A stretch of 64,000 nt of DNA, from positions 192,196 to 256,195 of the forward strand of contig WRHU01000001.1 in assembly GCA_009783085.1 (NCBI GenBank). The letters are read 5' to 3'. Below, piece after piece: positions 54,728 through 64,000 of the stretch; the first letter of the stretch is position 1; every line of letters begins with the position of its first letter. The DNA is from Coriobacteriia bacterium. GTDB lineage: Bacteria; Actinomycetota; Coriobacteriia; Coriobacteriales; UBA8131. Below the pieces are notes generated by a model. It made no database searches. It worked only from the letters and a program-made list of their open reading frames with translations, and was not told the DNA's origin. Made by a program: the position numbers and the translations under genes.

Positions 54728-56812
54728 CTATCGCTCACCGTCCGATTCCGATTTACGCGCAACAATCGCTCCGAGTTTTTTATTATAGATTGCTGCAAAG
54801 GTATGCAATACTCCCATGATAGCAGTAGACGAGCCTTGTCCGCCTTCCTCAATAAGACAAGCAACACAATATTCAGGGTCATAGACGGGGCCGTAAGCAA
54901 CAAACCACGCATACGGGTCTTTTCCGGCTACCTCCGCCGTGCCTGATTTACCTGCAATATCTACGGGTATGGGGCTAAAGATTTTCTCACGGTTTACAAC
55001 ACGCATGAGCCCGTCGATAACACGGTTGAGTGCGGCATCGCTAAACTCAGGCTGCGTTTCGTCGGGCTCGAGTTTATGGGAAACAACATCGTTGCCGTCC
55101 TTGTCGATAACTTTATGGAAAATATGCGGTTTGACCGCCTCGCGGCGAGCAATTGTTGCATAGCCATTTGCGATTTGCAGCGGAGTTACCAAGATATCGC
55201 CCTGGCCAATGCACATATTGGTCATATCACCGGGCTGCCATTGGGATTCCTCTGGCGTATCTGGAAAGGCGTCGTGCTTCCATGCTGCCGTTGGCACGCG
55301 TCCTCGTCCTTCTCCGGGCAAATCTATACCCGTGCGTTGGCCAAAGCCCCACGTTCTTATGTAGTCTTGAAACACGTCTTCCTTTTCATCATCGGGCAAG
55401 GCGTACCAGCGCTTATGAAACTCGGCACCCACGTTGTAAAAAAAGATGTCGCACGAATGATTGATAGCCTCTTCAAGGCCAACCCAACCATGTCCGCCCG
55501 GATAAATCCAGCAGCGCTGTCCCCATTCCTTGCCATATTTATCCCAGAAGCCTTTGCACTCATGGTGTATGTCGCCTTGGATAACACCAAAATTCAAGCC
55601 CGCCATGCTCGAAAAGGCCTTAAAGGTTGAGGCAGCTGGATATAGGCCAGAAATGACCCGGTTATTGAGCGGATAATTCGAAGTCTTTTTGGTAAGCTGC
55701 TCCCACAAGTCGCTTGAGATGCCACCGATGAGATCGGCAGGGTTAAAGGTAGGATAACTTGATGCGGCAAGCACGCCACCCTCTTTAACATCAAGGCAAA
55801 TAAGAGCACCGGCTCGCGCATTGTCATTGTCGCTGCTGCGCGCCGCAATAATGGTTTCCATCAAAATGCGATCGGTTTCTTTTTGGAGCTTTGAGTCAAT
55901 GGTGAGGCATACGTCGTTGCCACTTGTGGGCTCAATTTCGTTAATGAGCTCAATGGGGAGCCCTGAGGAATCAACCTTGTAGGTGCGAGTGCCCGGAACG
56001 CCGCGCAAAATACGATCAAAGGCATATTCCGCTCCGTCTTTTCCTACCACATCTCCTCGCTCAAATTGAACAACATCCCACGTTATCTGACTTTTGAGCT
56101 GGTCTTCGGTAACGGGGCCGGTATAGCCTAAGATATGCGCTGCAGTATTACCGAGCGGATAATGGCGCATGGTGCGCTTTTCGATATTAACCCCTTCAAA
56201 CAACGTAGGGTGTTCTTTGATAAAGGCAACGGTACGCATGGGAACATCGTGGGCTATAATGCGGTCTGCCTGCACACCTGCTGCATCGTTGCGTATGTTA
56301 CGGCGCAACACGCCTTTGGGGATTCCCAAAATGAGAGAAAGCCGATGCACAAGGCCACGGGTTTCAAGTATGCTTTTTTTACAGGTAAGCACAATGGAGG
56401 CACGATTGGTAATAAGCTCAACACCATTGCGGTCAAGGATGCGTCCTCGAAACGCCGGTGTCGAAACATCTCTTGTCATGTTATCGGTGGCCTCTGCAGA
56501 GTATTTATCAGAAGAGATTACCTGCATGGTCCAAAGCTTAACCGTTAGCGTGCCAAAGAGTACGGCAACCAAAGCACCAAAAGCATAAAAGCGACCTCTG
56601 CGGTCAGGCCCACCCTTGAGGGGCGCCATATTGCCCGCACGTCCCAAACGATTGACATCTTGCATGTCGTAGGTGCCGGTGCGCTCAAAGCTCATGCCAG
56701 AAACAGGGTCGGTTTTGTATTTGCCATAAATAAACCATGCCACTATAGCGACAACCATGACAACAACAAAGACAGAAATGCCTATGATAGCAGCGATAAG
56801 ATACACGTTCAT
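54728..56812 (-). CDS. mrdA: penicillin-binding protein 2
   Basis: GRILDRNGVELITN, YPAASTFKAFSSMAGL (SxxK), KSGTAEVAG (KTG-type). Confidence 0.92.
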   Translation of the reverse strand: MNVYLIAAIIGISVFVVVMVVAIVAWFIYGKYKTDPVSGMSFERTGTYDMQDVNRLGRAGNMAPLKGGPDRRGRFYAFGALVAVLFGTLTVKLWTMQVISSDKYSAEATDNMTRDVSTPAFRGRILDRNGVELITNRASIVLTCKKSILETRGLVHRLSLILGIPKGVLRRNIRNDAAGVQADRIIAHDVPMRTVAFIKEHPTLFEGVNIEKRTMRHYPLGNTAAHILGYTGPVTEDQLKSQITWDVVQFERGDVVGKDGAEYAFDRILRGVPGTRTYKVDSSGLPIELINEIEPTSGNDVCLTIDSKLQKETDRILMETIIAARSSDNDNARAGALICLDVKEGGVLAASSYPTFNPADLIGGISSDLWEQLTKKTSNYPLNNRVISGLYPAASTFKAFSSMAGLNFGVIQGDIHHECKGFWDKYGKEWGQRCWIYPGGHGWVGLEEAINHSCDIFFYNVGAEFHKRWYALPDDEKEDVFQDYIRTWGFGQRTGIDLPGEGRGRVPTAAWKHDAFPDTPEESQWQPGDMTNMCIGQGDILVTPLQIANGYATIARREAVKPHIFHKVIDKDGNDVVSHKLEPDETQPEFSDAALNRVIDGLMRVVNREKIFSPIPVDIAGKSGTAEVAGKDPYAWFVAYGPVYDPEYCVACLIEEGGQGSSTAIMGVLHTFAAIYNKKLGAIVARKSESDGER

Positions 56813-56813
56813 G

Positions 56814-57455
56814 CTAACGAATCTTTCGCTCGGAAGTCCACTTCTTGGCAAAGGGCGACTTGTTCTTGGCAGCTTTTTTTGCTTTTTGAGCCTGCTTTGA
56901 ATCAAGCCCTGCAAGTGCAGTTCTTTTCTTCGCCTCAGGCTTGCGCGGCACGAGCTTGGCTACAGACAAAACAATCAATACTAAAATGGTTTCAAAAAGA
57001 GCACCCGGCAGGGCTCTAAAGAGGAGTGAATGCACTATATTGGCATCGTAGCCAATAATCGCAAGCGCAACAGCGTGTAAGACCTCCGCTAAGAAAATAG
57101 CGACCGCTGCCACAAAGAGCTCAATAAGCCAGTTGCTCTCAAACGAACCTCGGTTAAGCGTGCTTAGAGTGTAGCCCATAACCGTGAGGATAAGAGCCAT
57201 AATTCCCAGTGGTCCTTGCGAGAAGAGGTCAAAGGCAAAACCGAGAACAAAGCCATACACACTTGAGCGCGTGGGGGTATTAGTAAGAGCAACAACACAC
57301 ACCGCAACCATAATGAAGTTGGGAACAACGCCTGCAATCGAAATGTGTGGCGCTACCGCTATCTGCAAAATGAAGGCAAGAATACCAAGAACGATCACCG
57401 TAATGAGATGCTGTCGTCTTGAGGAGGCCGCGAGTTCAACAGGGGCATTTATCAT
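56814..57455 (-). CDS. mreD: rod shape-determining protein MreD
   Basis: Multi-TM protein between mreC and mrdA; APHISIAGVVPNFIMVAVCVVAL...GFVLGFAFDLFSQGPLGIMAL. Confidence 0.85.
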   Translation of the reverse strand: MINAPVELAASSRRQHLITVIVLGILAFILQIAVAPHISIAGVVPNFIMVAVCVVALTNTPTRSSVYGFVLGFAFDLFSQGPLGIMALILTVMGYTLSTLNRGSFESNWLIELFVAAVAIFLAEVLHAVALAIIGYDANIVHSLLFRALPGALFETILVLIVLSVAKLVPRKPEAKKRTALAGLDSKQAQKAKKAAKNKSPFAKKWTSERKIR

Positions 57456-58516
57456 TAGTTCCCCCTCGCAGAGCGTGCGCTCGAGTTGGCAGATGTGTCT
57501 GACGATTGCGACCCACCACTGTTTTGAGTGTCGTCGTTTTGCGCCTGCTGTGCTGGTTGTCCACCCTGTACGCTCAGCACGTCTTGTGTGTTTTGGTTTG
57601 TGTCTGGCGATTGTGCGTCATCTGGGTTTTCCTCGCCGTCTTTTTTGGACTCGGCGAGGGCATCAGGGTTCCAACTCACCTCAGACTGCCTGCCCGTCAT
57701 AACAAATACTTCTTCATAGGTGTCAACTCGTTTGACGGGTGTAATGACAATCGTTTGATACACATCGGAGGAATCATGGGATACGCTGGCAACAACGCCA
57801 ATAATAAGGCCTTTTGGATAGACACCGCCAGCACCCGAGGTAATAACCGCATCGCCTTGCTTTACAGGAGCGGCGAGCGGTATGAGATCGAGATACAAAA
57901 GTCCTTCCGATGAGCCAGAAACAACACCCTCGGTACGACTCGATTGCAAAAAGACAGCAACACCACTGCGCTGATCCATAAGCAGGCGCACCGTTGAGCT
58001 AAACAAGCCCACCGTTTCGACCTGCCCCAGCAATCCATCTGCATTCATAACGGGCATACCAATACTGAGGCCATCAGAAGTACCTTTGTTGATGGTTATA
58101 GTGCGGTTCCAAGAATCGGTGGTACGAGAAATAACCCGCGCCGTGGTACCCGAAAGCGAATAAGCATCAACAACATCAAGCAACCGAGCAAGACGCTCAT
58201 TTTCAATACGATATTCCTCAAGGCGCAAGGTAAGCGCAAGCAGCTCCTCATTGCGAGCACGCAGCTCAGCAATATCTTCTTCGGAAGTTGTTATCTCATC
58301 GACTGTTTTTCGGACCTCGTCGGCTGGAACGCCAACAAAGGTGCCTGCCTGCTGCAGCGGAGCGGCAAGAGTAAGCGAGGCGGCGCGCACGCTGTGAAGC
58401 GGGCCGGTAGGCTCTTCAAGTATCCAAACGGTCATCATTACAACCGAAAGCAGGCTGAGGATAATCGTGACGATCCCCGCCGAAACACGTTTCGGTCTTT
58501 TAGGGGCAAGCGCCAT
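57455..58516 (-). CDS. mreC: rod shape-determining protein MreC
   Basis: Single TM, coiled coil, SDGLSIGMPVMNADGLLGQVETVG; VITSGAGGVYPKGLIIGVV. Confidence 0.92.
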   Translation of the reverse strand: MALAPKRPKRVSAGIVTIILSLLSVVMMTVWILEEPTGPLHSVRAASLTLAAPLQQAGTFVGVPADEVRKTVDEITTSEEDIAELRARNEELLALTLRLEEYRIENERLARLLDVVDAYSLSGTTARVISRTTDSWNRTITINKGTSDGLSIGMPVMNADGLLGQVETVGLFSSTVRLLMDQRSGVAVFLQSSRTEGVVSGSSEGLLYLDLIPLAAPVKQGDAVITSGAGGVYPKGLIIGVVASVSHDSSDVYQTIVITPVKRVDTYEEVFVMTGRQSEVSWNPDALAESKKDGEENPDDAQSPDTNQNTQDVLSVQGGQPAQQAQNDDTQNSGGSQSSDTSANSSARSARGN

Positions 58517-58533
58517 AGAAAAGGCGACCTTTC

Positions 58534-59574
58534 TTATCGCTGGGTATACGAACGTTGCAGGGCATCTGGATTCTCCAGAGCCATTAGGCAGCCCATAACA
58601 ACGTTGATAAATGCGGTATCAGAAATATAAACCGGTACTTCAAGCTCACGCGTCAAGAAGCCATCAAACATCTTGAGCAAACCGCCACCGCCCGTAAGCA
58701 AAATACCATTGGTGATAATATCGGCCGCAAGGTCGGGGTCGGTTTCAAGGAAGGTTTCTTTGATGGCGATAAGCACGTCATGCAAAGGACCTCGCAAACC
58801 GTCGCGCACGTCCTCTGATTGAATAAGCTCGCTACGCGGGAGATTGGTAGCCAAATCACGGCCAGAGATTTCCATATCAAGCTCGCCTGAGGCGATAGGC
58901 ATGGCCGAGCCGATGCCGATTTTGATGTCCTCTGCCGTGCGAACGCCAACATTAAGACCATACACATCGCGAATATGACGCGCAATTGCCTCATCAAACT
59001 CGTTGCCTGCAATGCGCAAAGAACGCGAAGCTACAATGCCACCAAGTGAGATAACGGCAATTTCTGTTGTACCGCCACCCACGTCGATAACCATAGAGCC
59101 GGTGGGCTCTTCAACAGGCAAGCCAGCACCGATGGCAGCAGCCATAGGCTCCTCAAGCAAAAACGCCTGACGCGCTCCCGCCTGAATAGTTGCCTCAAAA
59201 ACGGCACGTTTCTCAACGGAGGTAACGCCACAGGGAATACAAATAACAATGCGAGGCTTTGGTTGCCACACGCGGGTTTTGGGATTTGCCTTGTTAATGA
59301 AATACGAGAGCATCGCCTCGGTAACGTCATAATCAGCGATAACGCCGTCTGACAAAGGGCGCTCAACCGAAATATTGCCCGGATTACGTCCAATCATCTC
59401 GCGCGCTTCGCTGCCAACCGAGATAACACGATTGACCTCGGTGTCAACGGCAACAACTGACGGCTCGTTAAGAACAACGCCCTCGCCTGCTACGGCAACA
59501 AGCGTGTTGGCCGTGCCCAGGTCGATGGCCATGTCGCAGCTCCACTGGCTAAATACATTATCAAGAAACGACAT
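58534..59574 (-). CDS. mreB: rod shape-determining protein MreB
   Basis: MAIDLGTANTLVAVAGEGVVLNEPSVVAVD; VIDVGGGTTEIAVISLGGIV; ILLTGGGGLLKMFDGF. Confidence 0.96.
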   Translation of the reverse strand: MSFLDNVFSQWSCDMAIDLGTANTLVAVAGEGVVLNEPSVVAVDTEVNRVISVGSEAREMIGRNPGNISVERPLSDGVIADYDVTEAMLSYFINKANPKTRVWQPKPRIVICIPCGVTSVEKRAVFEATIQAGARQAFLLEEPMAAAIGAGLPVEEPTGSMVIDVGGGTTEIAVISLGGIVASRSLRIAGNEFDEAIARHIRDVYGLNVGVRTAEDIKIGIGSAMPIASGELDMEISGRDLATNLPRSELIQSEDVRDGLRGPLHDVLIAIKETFLETDPDLAADIITNGILLTGGGGLLKMFDGFLTRELEVPVYISDTAFINVVMGCLMALENPDALQRSYTQR

Positions 59575-59771
59575 AGTCGCCCAAAACTCCTAACTTAAGC
59601 TGCTTTTTGCAGCCAGAATAATATCTCGACACTTTTATCGAGAGTAAGAAACGATTTATTTTACCACATAAGCCCCGCTATCGTTTGGGGTTTTATAAAA
59701 ACCCCCGTAGAATTCGGCATTGAGGCGCCGGCAAAAGTGTCAAATCGACACGGTGCGCTCAAGCCTCTTTC

Positions 59772-60182
59772 TTAGGAAAAATCTGGAAAAAAGATACCAA
59801 TTTCGCGCTGGGCAGATTCCGGTGAGTCGGAGCCGTGGATTACATTTGCATCCATAACGAGCCCAAAATCGCCGCGAATAGTGCCCGGAGCAGCATCTTT
59901 AGGATTGGTAGCCCCCATGAGCTTACGGCAAATAACTACAGCGTCCTCGCCAGAAAGCACCATTTTTACTACTGCACCCGAGGTAATGTACTTTACCAGA
60001 CCCTCGTAAAACGGCTTGCCCTCGTGCTCGGCATAATTTGCCGCTGCCTGCTCGGGCGTAACGTTTGCAAGCTCAAGGCGCTCAAGGTTAAGACCCACAC
60101 GCTCAAAACGGGCAATAATCTCGCCAATATGACGGTTGGAAACCGCATCAGGCTTTAACATGACATACGTTTTTTCTTGCAT
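59772..60182 (-). CDS. ndk: nucleoside diphosphate kinase
   Basis: KTYVMLKPDAVSNRHIGEIIARFE; MGATNPKDAAPGTIRGDFGL; NVIHGSDSPESAQREI. Confidence 0.96.
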   Translation of the reverse strand: MQEKTYVMLKPDAVSNRHIGEIIARFERVGLNLERLELANVTPEQAAANYAEHEGKPFYEGLVKYITSGAVVKMVLSGEDAVVICRKLMGATNPKDAAPGTIRGDFGLVMDANVIHGSDSPESAQREIGIFFPDFS

Positions 60183-60203
60183 AATCTACCCTTCTGTAAG
60201 AAT

Positions 60204-61712
60204 CTATGAACTTTGTTGTGAAGCAAAGTTCAAATTGAGATCGGCTATTTTCCAACCAATGAATGAGCGCTCAAGCTTGACGGAGTAGCGAAGTTCTCCT
60301 GGTTTTTCAACCAAATATGCAACCACAATGGCCTCAGATTCGCTCATTGAAACACTTTCTATGCTCACCTCAACGCGCTCAGTGGGAGCAACTTGGTTCA
60401 TTTTGCGAGCGATAATCTCCTCGCTGTCCTCCCCTGCTGCCCAGTATTGCAAAACGTCGTTTCCTTCTCGGTGAGCTGCAAACATATCAGAAATGACCAT
60501 TTTTTGTGAGGGGAAGCCAAGACCTTGCCAATAGGCAAAAACGCCGCCGCCCAAAACAAGAACCATAACTATAAGGACGGTTAGCAGGATTTTGAGCCCC
60601 GCGTTGCGACCTCTGCGCTCTTTGCGCATCTGACTCTTGCCCATGGCGATAAGATCGTCATCAGTTGCGGTAAAGAAATCAGTATCGTTAAGAGAAGGAA
60701 TGGTGCCCGTTGAGGTGTCGCCAAAGACCTCGGGCGCAGACAGACCGTAAGAGCCGTCGGGCATCAGCCCTATATCGCTACCATATCCACCTTGATACGA
60801 AGCAGAAGCCATGCCTGGTGCGATGGGAGCAGCATAGTTGCCCGACATCATGTCAGCACCAGCAACTGAGGCGGCTTCGCCAAAACCATAGTTGTCGTAC
60901 GCAGCATTCGGCATTTCTGCAGTAGCTCCAACAGCATACGGATCTTGCCCTGCGAAACCAGCGCGATTTGCTGGAGCAGATGGAGCTGGTGCAACGGATT
61001 TTTGAAGTGCCTCTTGAGCCTTTTGGAAATCGAGTGCGGCTTCTGCAGAAAGAGCGTAGCGTCCGCCAGCGCCAGCAAAAGTAAAGGATTCGACTGCTTC
61101 CTTATAGCGGCCAGCTGCCGTATAAGCCTGCCCCAGTGACTCATTTACTTTTGAGCGCACCGAGTCGCTTGGCTCAAACTCAAACACCGTCTTATAAGAC
61201 TCAATCGCATCTTGCGGTCTGTTGAGGGAGGCAAAGGTATTGCCGAGCTGCACTAAAGCCTTAACTGGATTGGGATTGCGCTCATCTAAAGCGGCGTTAC
61301 GATACGACGTTCCTGCGTCAACCAACATACCCAGACGGGTAAATGCGGTTCCCAGACCCATGTGAGCCTGATAAGATTTCTGAAAAGTAGGATCTGCAAG
61401 TGCAGCGTTGAAGCTTGTAATAGCGCCTTCATAATCGCCCATACCAATTTGTGACTTACCGAGGTTTACGCGCACCGTAGCTTTGTCTGCATAGGCCTCG
61501 TCCTCAAGAGCTTTTCCGTAGGTTATGCTCGCCTCTTGGAAACTCCGCATCTTAAGAAGGCAATTGCCAAGGCGATAGCAAATAAGACCAACATCGCCTG
61601 GGCCAAAACTGGCGTTATCCTCCTTGAGGCAGGCGTAGTATTCTTTAAGTGCGTCTACGTACTCGCCTTTTCCGTATGCGGAGCGCGCGCGCTCAAAATG
61701 TAAACTGTTCAA
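60204..61712 (-). CDS. TPR-repeat protein with internal TM helix
   Basis: Successive TPR units (YGKGEYVDALKEYYACLKED..., GRYKEAVESFTFAGAGG), low-complexity linker, TM LKILLTVLIVMVLVLGGGVFAYW. Confidence 0.8.
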   Translation of the reverse strand: MNSLHFERARSAYGKGEYVDALKEYYACLKEDNASFGPGDVGLICYRLGNCLLKMRSFQEASITYGKALEDEAYADKATVRVNLGKSQIGMGDYEGAITSFNAALADPTFQKSYQAHMGLGTAFTRLGMLVDAGTSYRNAALDERNPNPVKALVQLGNTFASLNRPQDAIESYKTVFEFEPSDSVRSKVNESLGQAYTAAGRYKEAVESFTFAGAGGRYALSAEAALDFQKAQEALQKSVAPAPSAPANRAGFAGQDPYAVGATAEMPNAAYDNYGFGEAASVAGADMMSGNYAAPIAPGMASASYQGGYGSDIGLMPDGSYGLSAPEVFGDTSTGTIPSLNDTDFFTATDDDLIAMGKSQMRKERRGRNAGLKILLTVLIVMVLVLGGGVFAYWQGLGFPSQKMVISDMFAAHREGNDVLQYWAAGEDSEEIIARKMNQVAPTERVEVSIESVSMSESEAIVVAYLVEKPGELRYSVKLERSFIGWKIADLNLNFASQQSS

Positions 61713-61806
61713 AACCGTACCTTTCTTAAAACATCAAAAAGCGTCACCATCATGCCACATCGCTACCAAACAGCATGCGGGCAATCCGCCACCCACCTTA
61801 ACCAAG

Positions 61807-62331
61807 CTAGCTGACGTTAAGAATCTCAACAGACGTAATCTCGTCACCTTTTTCAAGGGAATGAATAACTTTGAGGCTTTCCTCATCAACAGGATTGCCA
61901 AAAACGGTGTAGTTCGCATCGAGGAAAGCTTGCGGCCCGAGGCAAAAATAGAACTGTGAGCCTGCGCTGTCGGGTGCTGCTGAGCGAGCCATGGCAAGTG
62001 TCCCATCTTTATGAAAATTATTGGGATTGCTTGTCCACTCGCCTTTTATGGTGTAGCCAGGGCCACCGGTGCCTAACAGAGGGCTTCCCATACGAACCTG
62101 CTCGCGGGTGAGCTCGCGCGTATTGGGGCAACCGCCCTGAACAACAAAACCTGGTTCAAGACGATGGAACTTGAGGCCGTTGTAAAAATCCTTGAGCGCA
62201 AGTTCAATAAAATTGCTCACGTGTATGGGGGTGTCTGCGCCCGTTAGCTGGACTGCAATGCTCCCTTTGTTTGTGTTGATAACAGCAATCTCTGTGCCGT
62301 TTACTGGATACTCAGGGTTATAGATGGCCAT
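61807..62331 (-). CDS. cyclophilin-type peptidyl-prolyl cis-trans isomerase
   Basis: FYNGLKFHRLEPGFVVQGGCP; LAMARSAAPDSAGSQFYFCLGPQAFLDANYTVFG. Confidence 0.93.
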   Translation of the reverse strand: MAIYNPEYPVNGTEIAVINTNKGSIAVQLTGADTPIHVSNFIELALKDFYNGLKFHRLEPGFVVQGGCPNTRELTREQVRMGSPLLGTGGPGYTIKGEWTSNPNNFHKDGTLAMARSAAPDSAGSQFYFCLGPQAFLDANYTVFGNPVDEESLKVIHSLEKGDEITSVEILNVS

Positions 62332-62413
62332 AAATCCTCCTCAACGTGCTTCCATTCAAAAAGTTCAACGTATCAGTGTAACAGAACTTGCAAAATAACT
62401 CACGGCTCGATGG

Positions 62414-62489
62414 TGGTGCCCCCTGCAGGATTCGAACCTGCGGCCTTCTGCTCCGGAGGCAGACGCTCTATCCCCTGAGCTAAGGGGGC
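62414..62489 (-). tRNA. tRNA-Arg (CCG), CCA encoded
   Basis: GCCCCCTTAGCTCAGGGGATAGAGCGTCTGCCTCCGGAGCAGAAGGCCGCAGGTTCGAATCCTGCAGGGGGCACCA; anticodon loop CTCCGGA. Confidence 0.96.
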
Positions 62490-62684
62490 CTACAAACATT
62501 GTACCTGAAGCCTTCAATCTTGCGCCCGACAAACACACTCGTCTAAGCGCCACAAAAACTCTTTTTTGCGAGGCCAAGCCTTACTACAAGTTTTGTAACA
62601 TTTTTTGTAACATTTACACGTATAGCCCTTGGTAAACCTGCTAAAATGTTAAAAACTCGTAATCACTTTGAAGGGGTTGGTTAC

Positions 62685-64000
62685 GTGGCTGGGACAGTTC
62701 CTATACTTATTGAGTCGCTCGCTTATCACGGCGCAGGTGTTGGACGCCTGCCAGACGGGCGTGTGGCATTTGTTGAAGACGGCGTTGTGGGGGATACCGT
62801 CCTTGTTGAGTGCGTCGAAAATCATGAACGCTATGTGCGGGGGCGCATCGGGAGAATTGTTACCCCCTCCCCCCATCGAGTCGAGCCAAAATGCACCTAT
62901 CATGCCAGCTGTGGCGGCTGTCCGTGGCAGCACATAAGCTACGATGAGCAGTGCGTTTGGAAACACAATAGCGTTGTTGAGGCTTTGCGAAGAATTGGTG
63001 GCATAGCGGAAGCAGAAAGCCTTGTTAAAGCGGTGGCAAAGTCAACAAAAACATGGGGCTATCGCAATAAAATTGAGTTGAGCATTCAAACGATTGACAA
63101 AAAATGTTCGCTCGGGTTTCGCGCAAGAGGCTCAGCAGAGTTTGTTCCCGTTGACGGCTGTCTGCAGCTGGCTCATAACTTATCTGACGCACCGCAGCGT
63201 ATTGCGGGGGCTTTGACCTATACCTGCCGAGAAATACTGCCCGATTTACACCGTGTCAACATTCGAGCCTCCGAGTTTACTAAAGACGTTGAGCTGTCGC
63301 TATGGGCAAAGCCTTCTCCCCTTTCTCGCCAGTTGGTGGCGCGCGTGCTCAATGAAGCTGTGCGTACTACGAGCATGACGCGCGTTATCATTGATGGGGA
63401 ACTCAAAGAGCGCAACGTAAAGCAGGTTGAGGTTTTAGCAGGTAGAGGTTATTGGCGCGAAATGCTTGACGGACGCTATCTCAAGTTGAGTTCGCCCTCG
63501 TTTTATCAGGTCAATTCTCCGGGTGCGCAAACGCTGGTGGAAACCGTTTTGGCGTTTCTTGAGCAGGCTGAGATTGGCGAGAATGATCATGTTGCCGACT
63601 TATATGCAGGAGCAGGAACGTTTACGATACCTCTTGCAGCACGCTATAATCGCGTAAGTGCCGTTGAATCCTATGGGTCAAGCGTTCGTGATTTGCGACG
63701 TAACCTTGAGGATAATGCACTTGATGCGCGGGTGATTGGCGGCGATGCGGCACGTGAGCTTTCGGGCCTAGGGTCGCTTGCCGCGGCAATCATCGACCCT
63801 CCTCGTTCGGGACTTTCTCCGCAGGCAACCGCAGCTCTCGTTTCTGCTGCTCCTCGCTGTGTTGTTTATGTTTCTTGCGACCCTTCTACTTTAGCGCGCG
63901 ATGCCAGAAACTTTATTGATAACGGCTATGAGCTTGTCTGTGTGCAGCCCATTGACTTGTTCCCTCAAACCTATCATATAGAAAGTGTTGCTCTGTTTGT
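62685..64000 (+). CDS. class I SAM-dependent RNA (uracil-C5) methyltransferase, RlmD/TrmA family (partial)
   Basis: GTG start; HGAGVGRLPDGRVAFVEDGVVGDTV (TRAM), CTYHASCGGCPWQH (Fe-S), YAGAGTFTIPLA, DPPRSGLSPQA, VYVSCDPSTLARDA. Confidence 0.92.
   Translation, partial: MAGTVPILIESLAYHGAGVGRLPDGRVAFVEDGVVGDTVLVECVENHERYVRGRIGRIVTPSPHRVEPKCTYHASCGGCPWQHISYDEQCVWKHNSVVEALRRIGGIAEAESLVKAVAKSTKTWGYRNKIELSIQTIDKKCSLGFRARGSAEFVPVDGCLQLAHNLSDAPQRIAGALTYTCREILPDLHRVNIRASEFTKDVELSLWAKPSPLSRQLVARVLNEAVRTTSMTRVIIDGELKERNVKQVEVLAGRGYWREMLDGRYLKLSSPSFYQVNSPGAQTLVETVLAFLEQAEIGENDHVADLYAGAGTFTIPLAARYNRVSAVESYGSSVRDLRRNLEDNALDARVIGGDAARELSGLGSLAAAIIDPPRSGLSPQATAALVSAAPRCVVYVSCDPSTLARDARNFIDNGYELVCVQPIDLFPQTYHIESVALF

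Noticed and set aside
59685-59710. GGGGTTTTATAAAAACCCC palindrome between mreB and ndk as a regulatory site
   Set aside because: Best explained as an ordinary terminator-like hairpin; nothing more can be supported.
1-64000. CRISPR arrays, prophage, insertion sequences
   Set aside because: No regularly spaced repeats with unique spacers, and no cas, integrase, phage structural or transposase genes were seen in either strand.

Overview
The window is a gene-dense, mostly housekeeping segment of a bacterial chromosome. Protein content and gene order suggest an actinobacterium of the Coriobacteriia/Eggerthellales type (inference, moderate confidence). Main blocks: ileS (partial); a small accessory island with an orphan Phd/YefM antitoxin, a DUF2752 + zinc-ribbon pair and a class III Fic protein; a divergent EF-G2; an ArsB/NhaD permease; rarA with a 6S-like RNA; a cadC-cadA type metal module; rny / GHKL ATPase / ruvCAB; a TPL/TnaA-family lyase; a two-component + ABC (Bce-like) module; an AlkC-like repair protein; steA-recN-nadK-tlyA-dxs-xseB-nusB-asp23-accC-(carboxyltransferase::BCCP)-efp; rlmH; the TIGR03936/TIGR03960 pair; rodA-mrdA-mreDCB; ndk; a cyclophilin; two tRNAs; and a partial RlmD/TrmA-type methyltransferase. 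No CRISPR array, prophage or transposase was seen. Most interesting signals: (1) a C14 tract that is itself the -35/-10 spacer of a promoter, so a candidate phase-variable promoter; (2) in-frame 12/15/18-bp minisatellites extending several conserved proteins (RuvC, NusB, RecN, SteA and others), with related units in RuvC and NusB; (3) a perfect internal Shine-Dalgarno + GTG inside the carboxyltransferase-BCCP fusion, predicting a nested stand-alone AccB; (4) a 6S-like RNA plus a second unclassified small RNA upstream of rarA; (5) a GHKL ATPase of unknown role in the ruvCAB cluster; (6) REP-like 23-bp palindromes.
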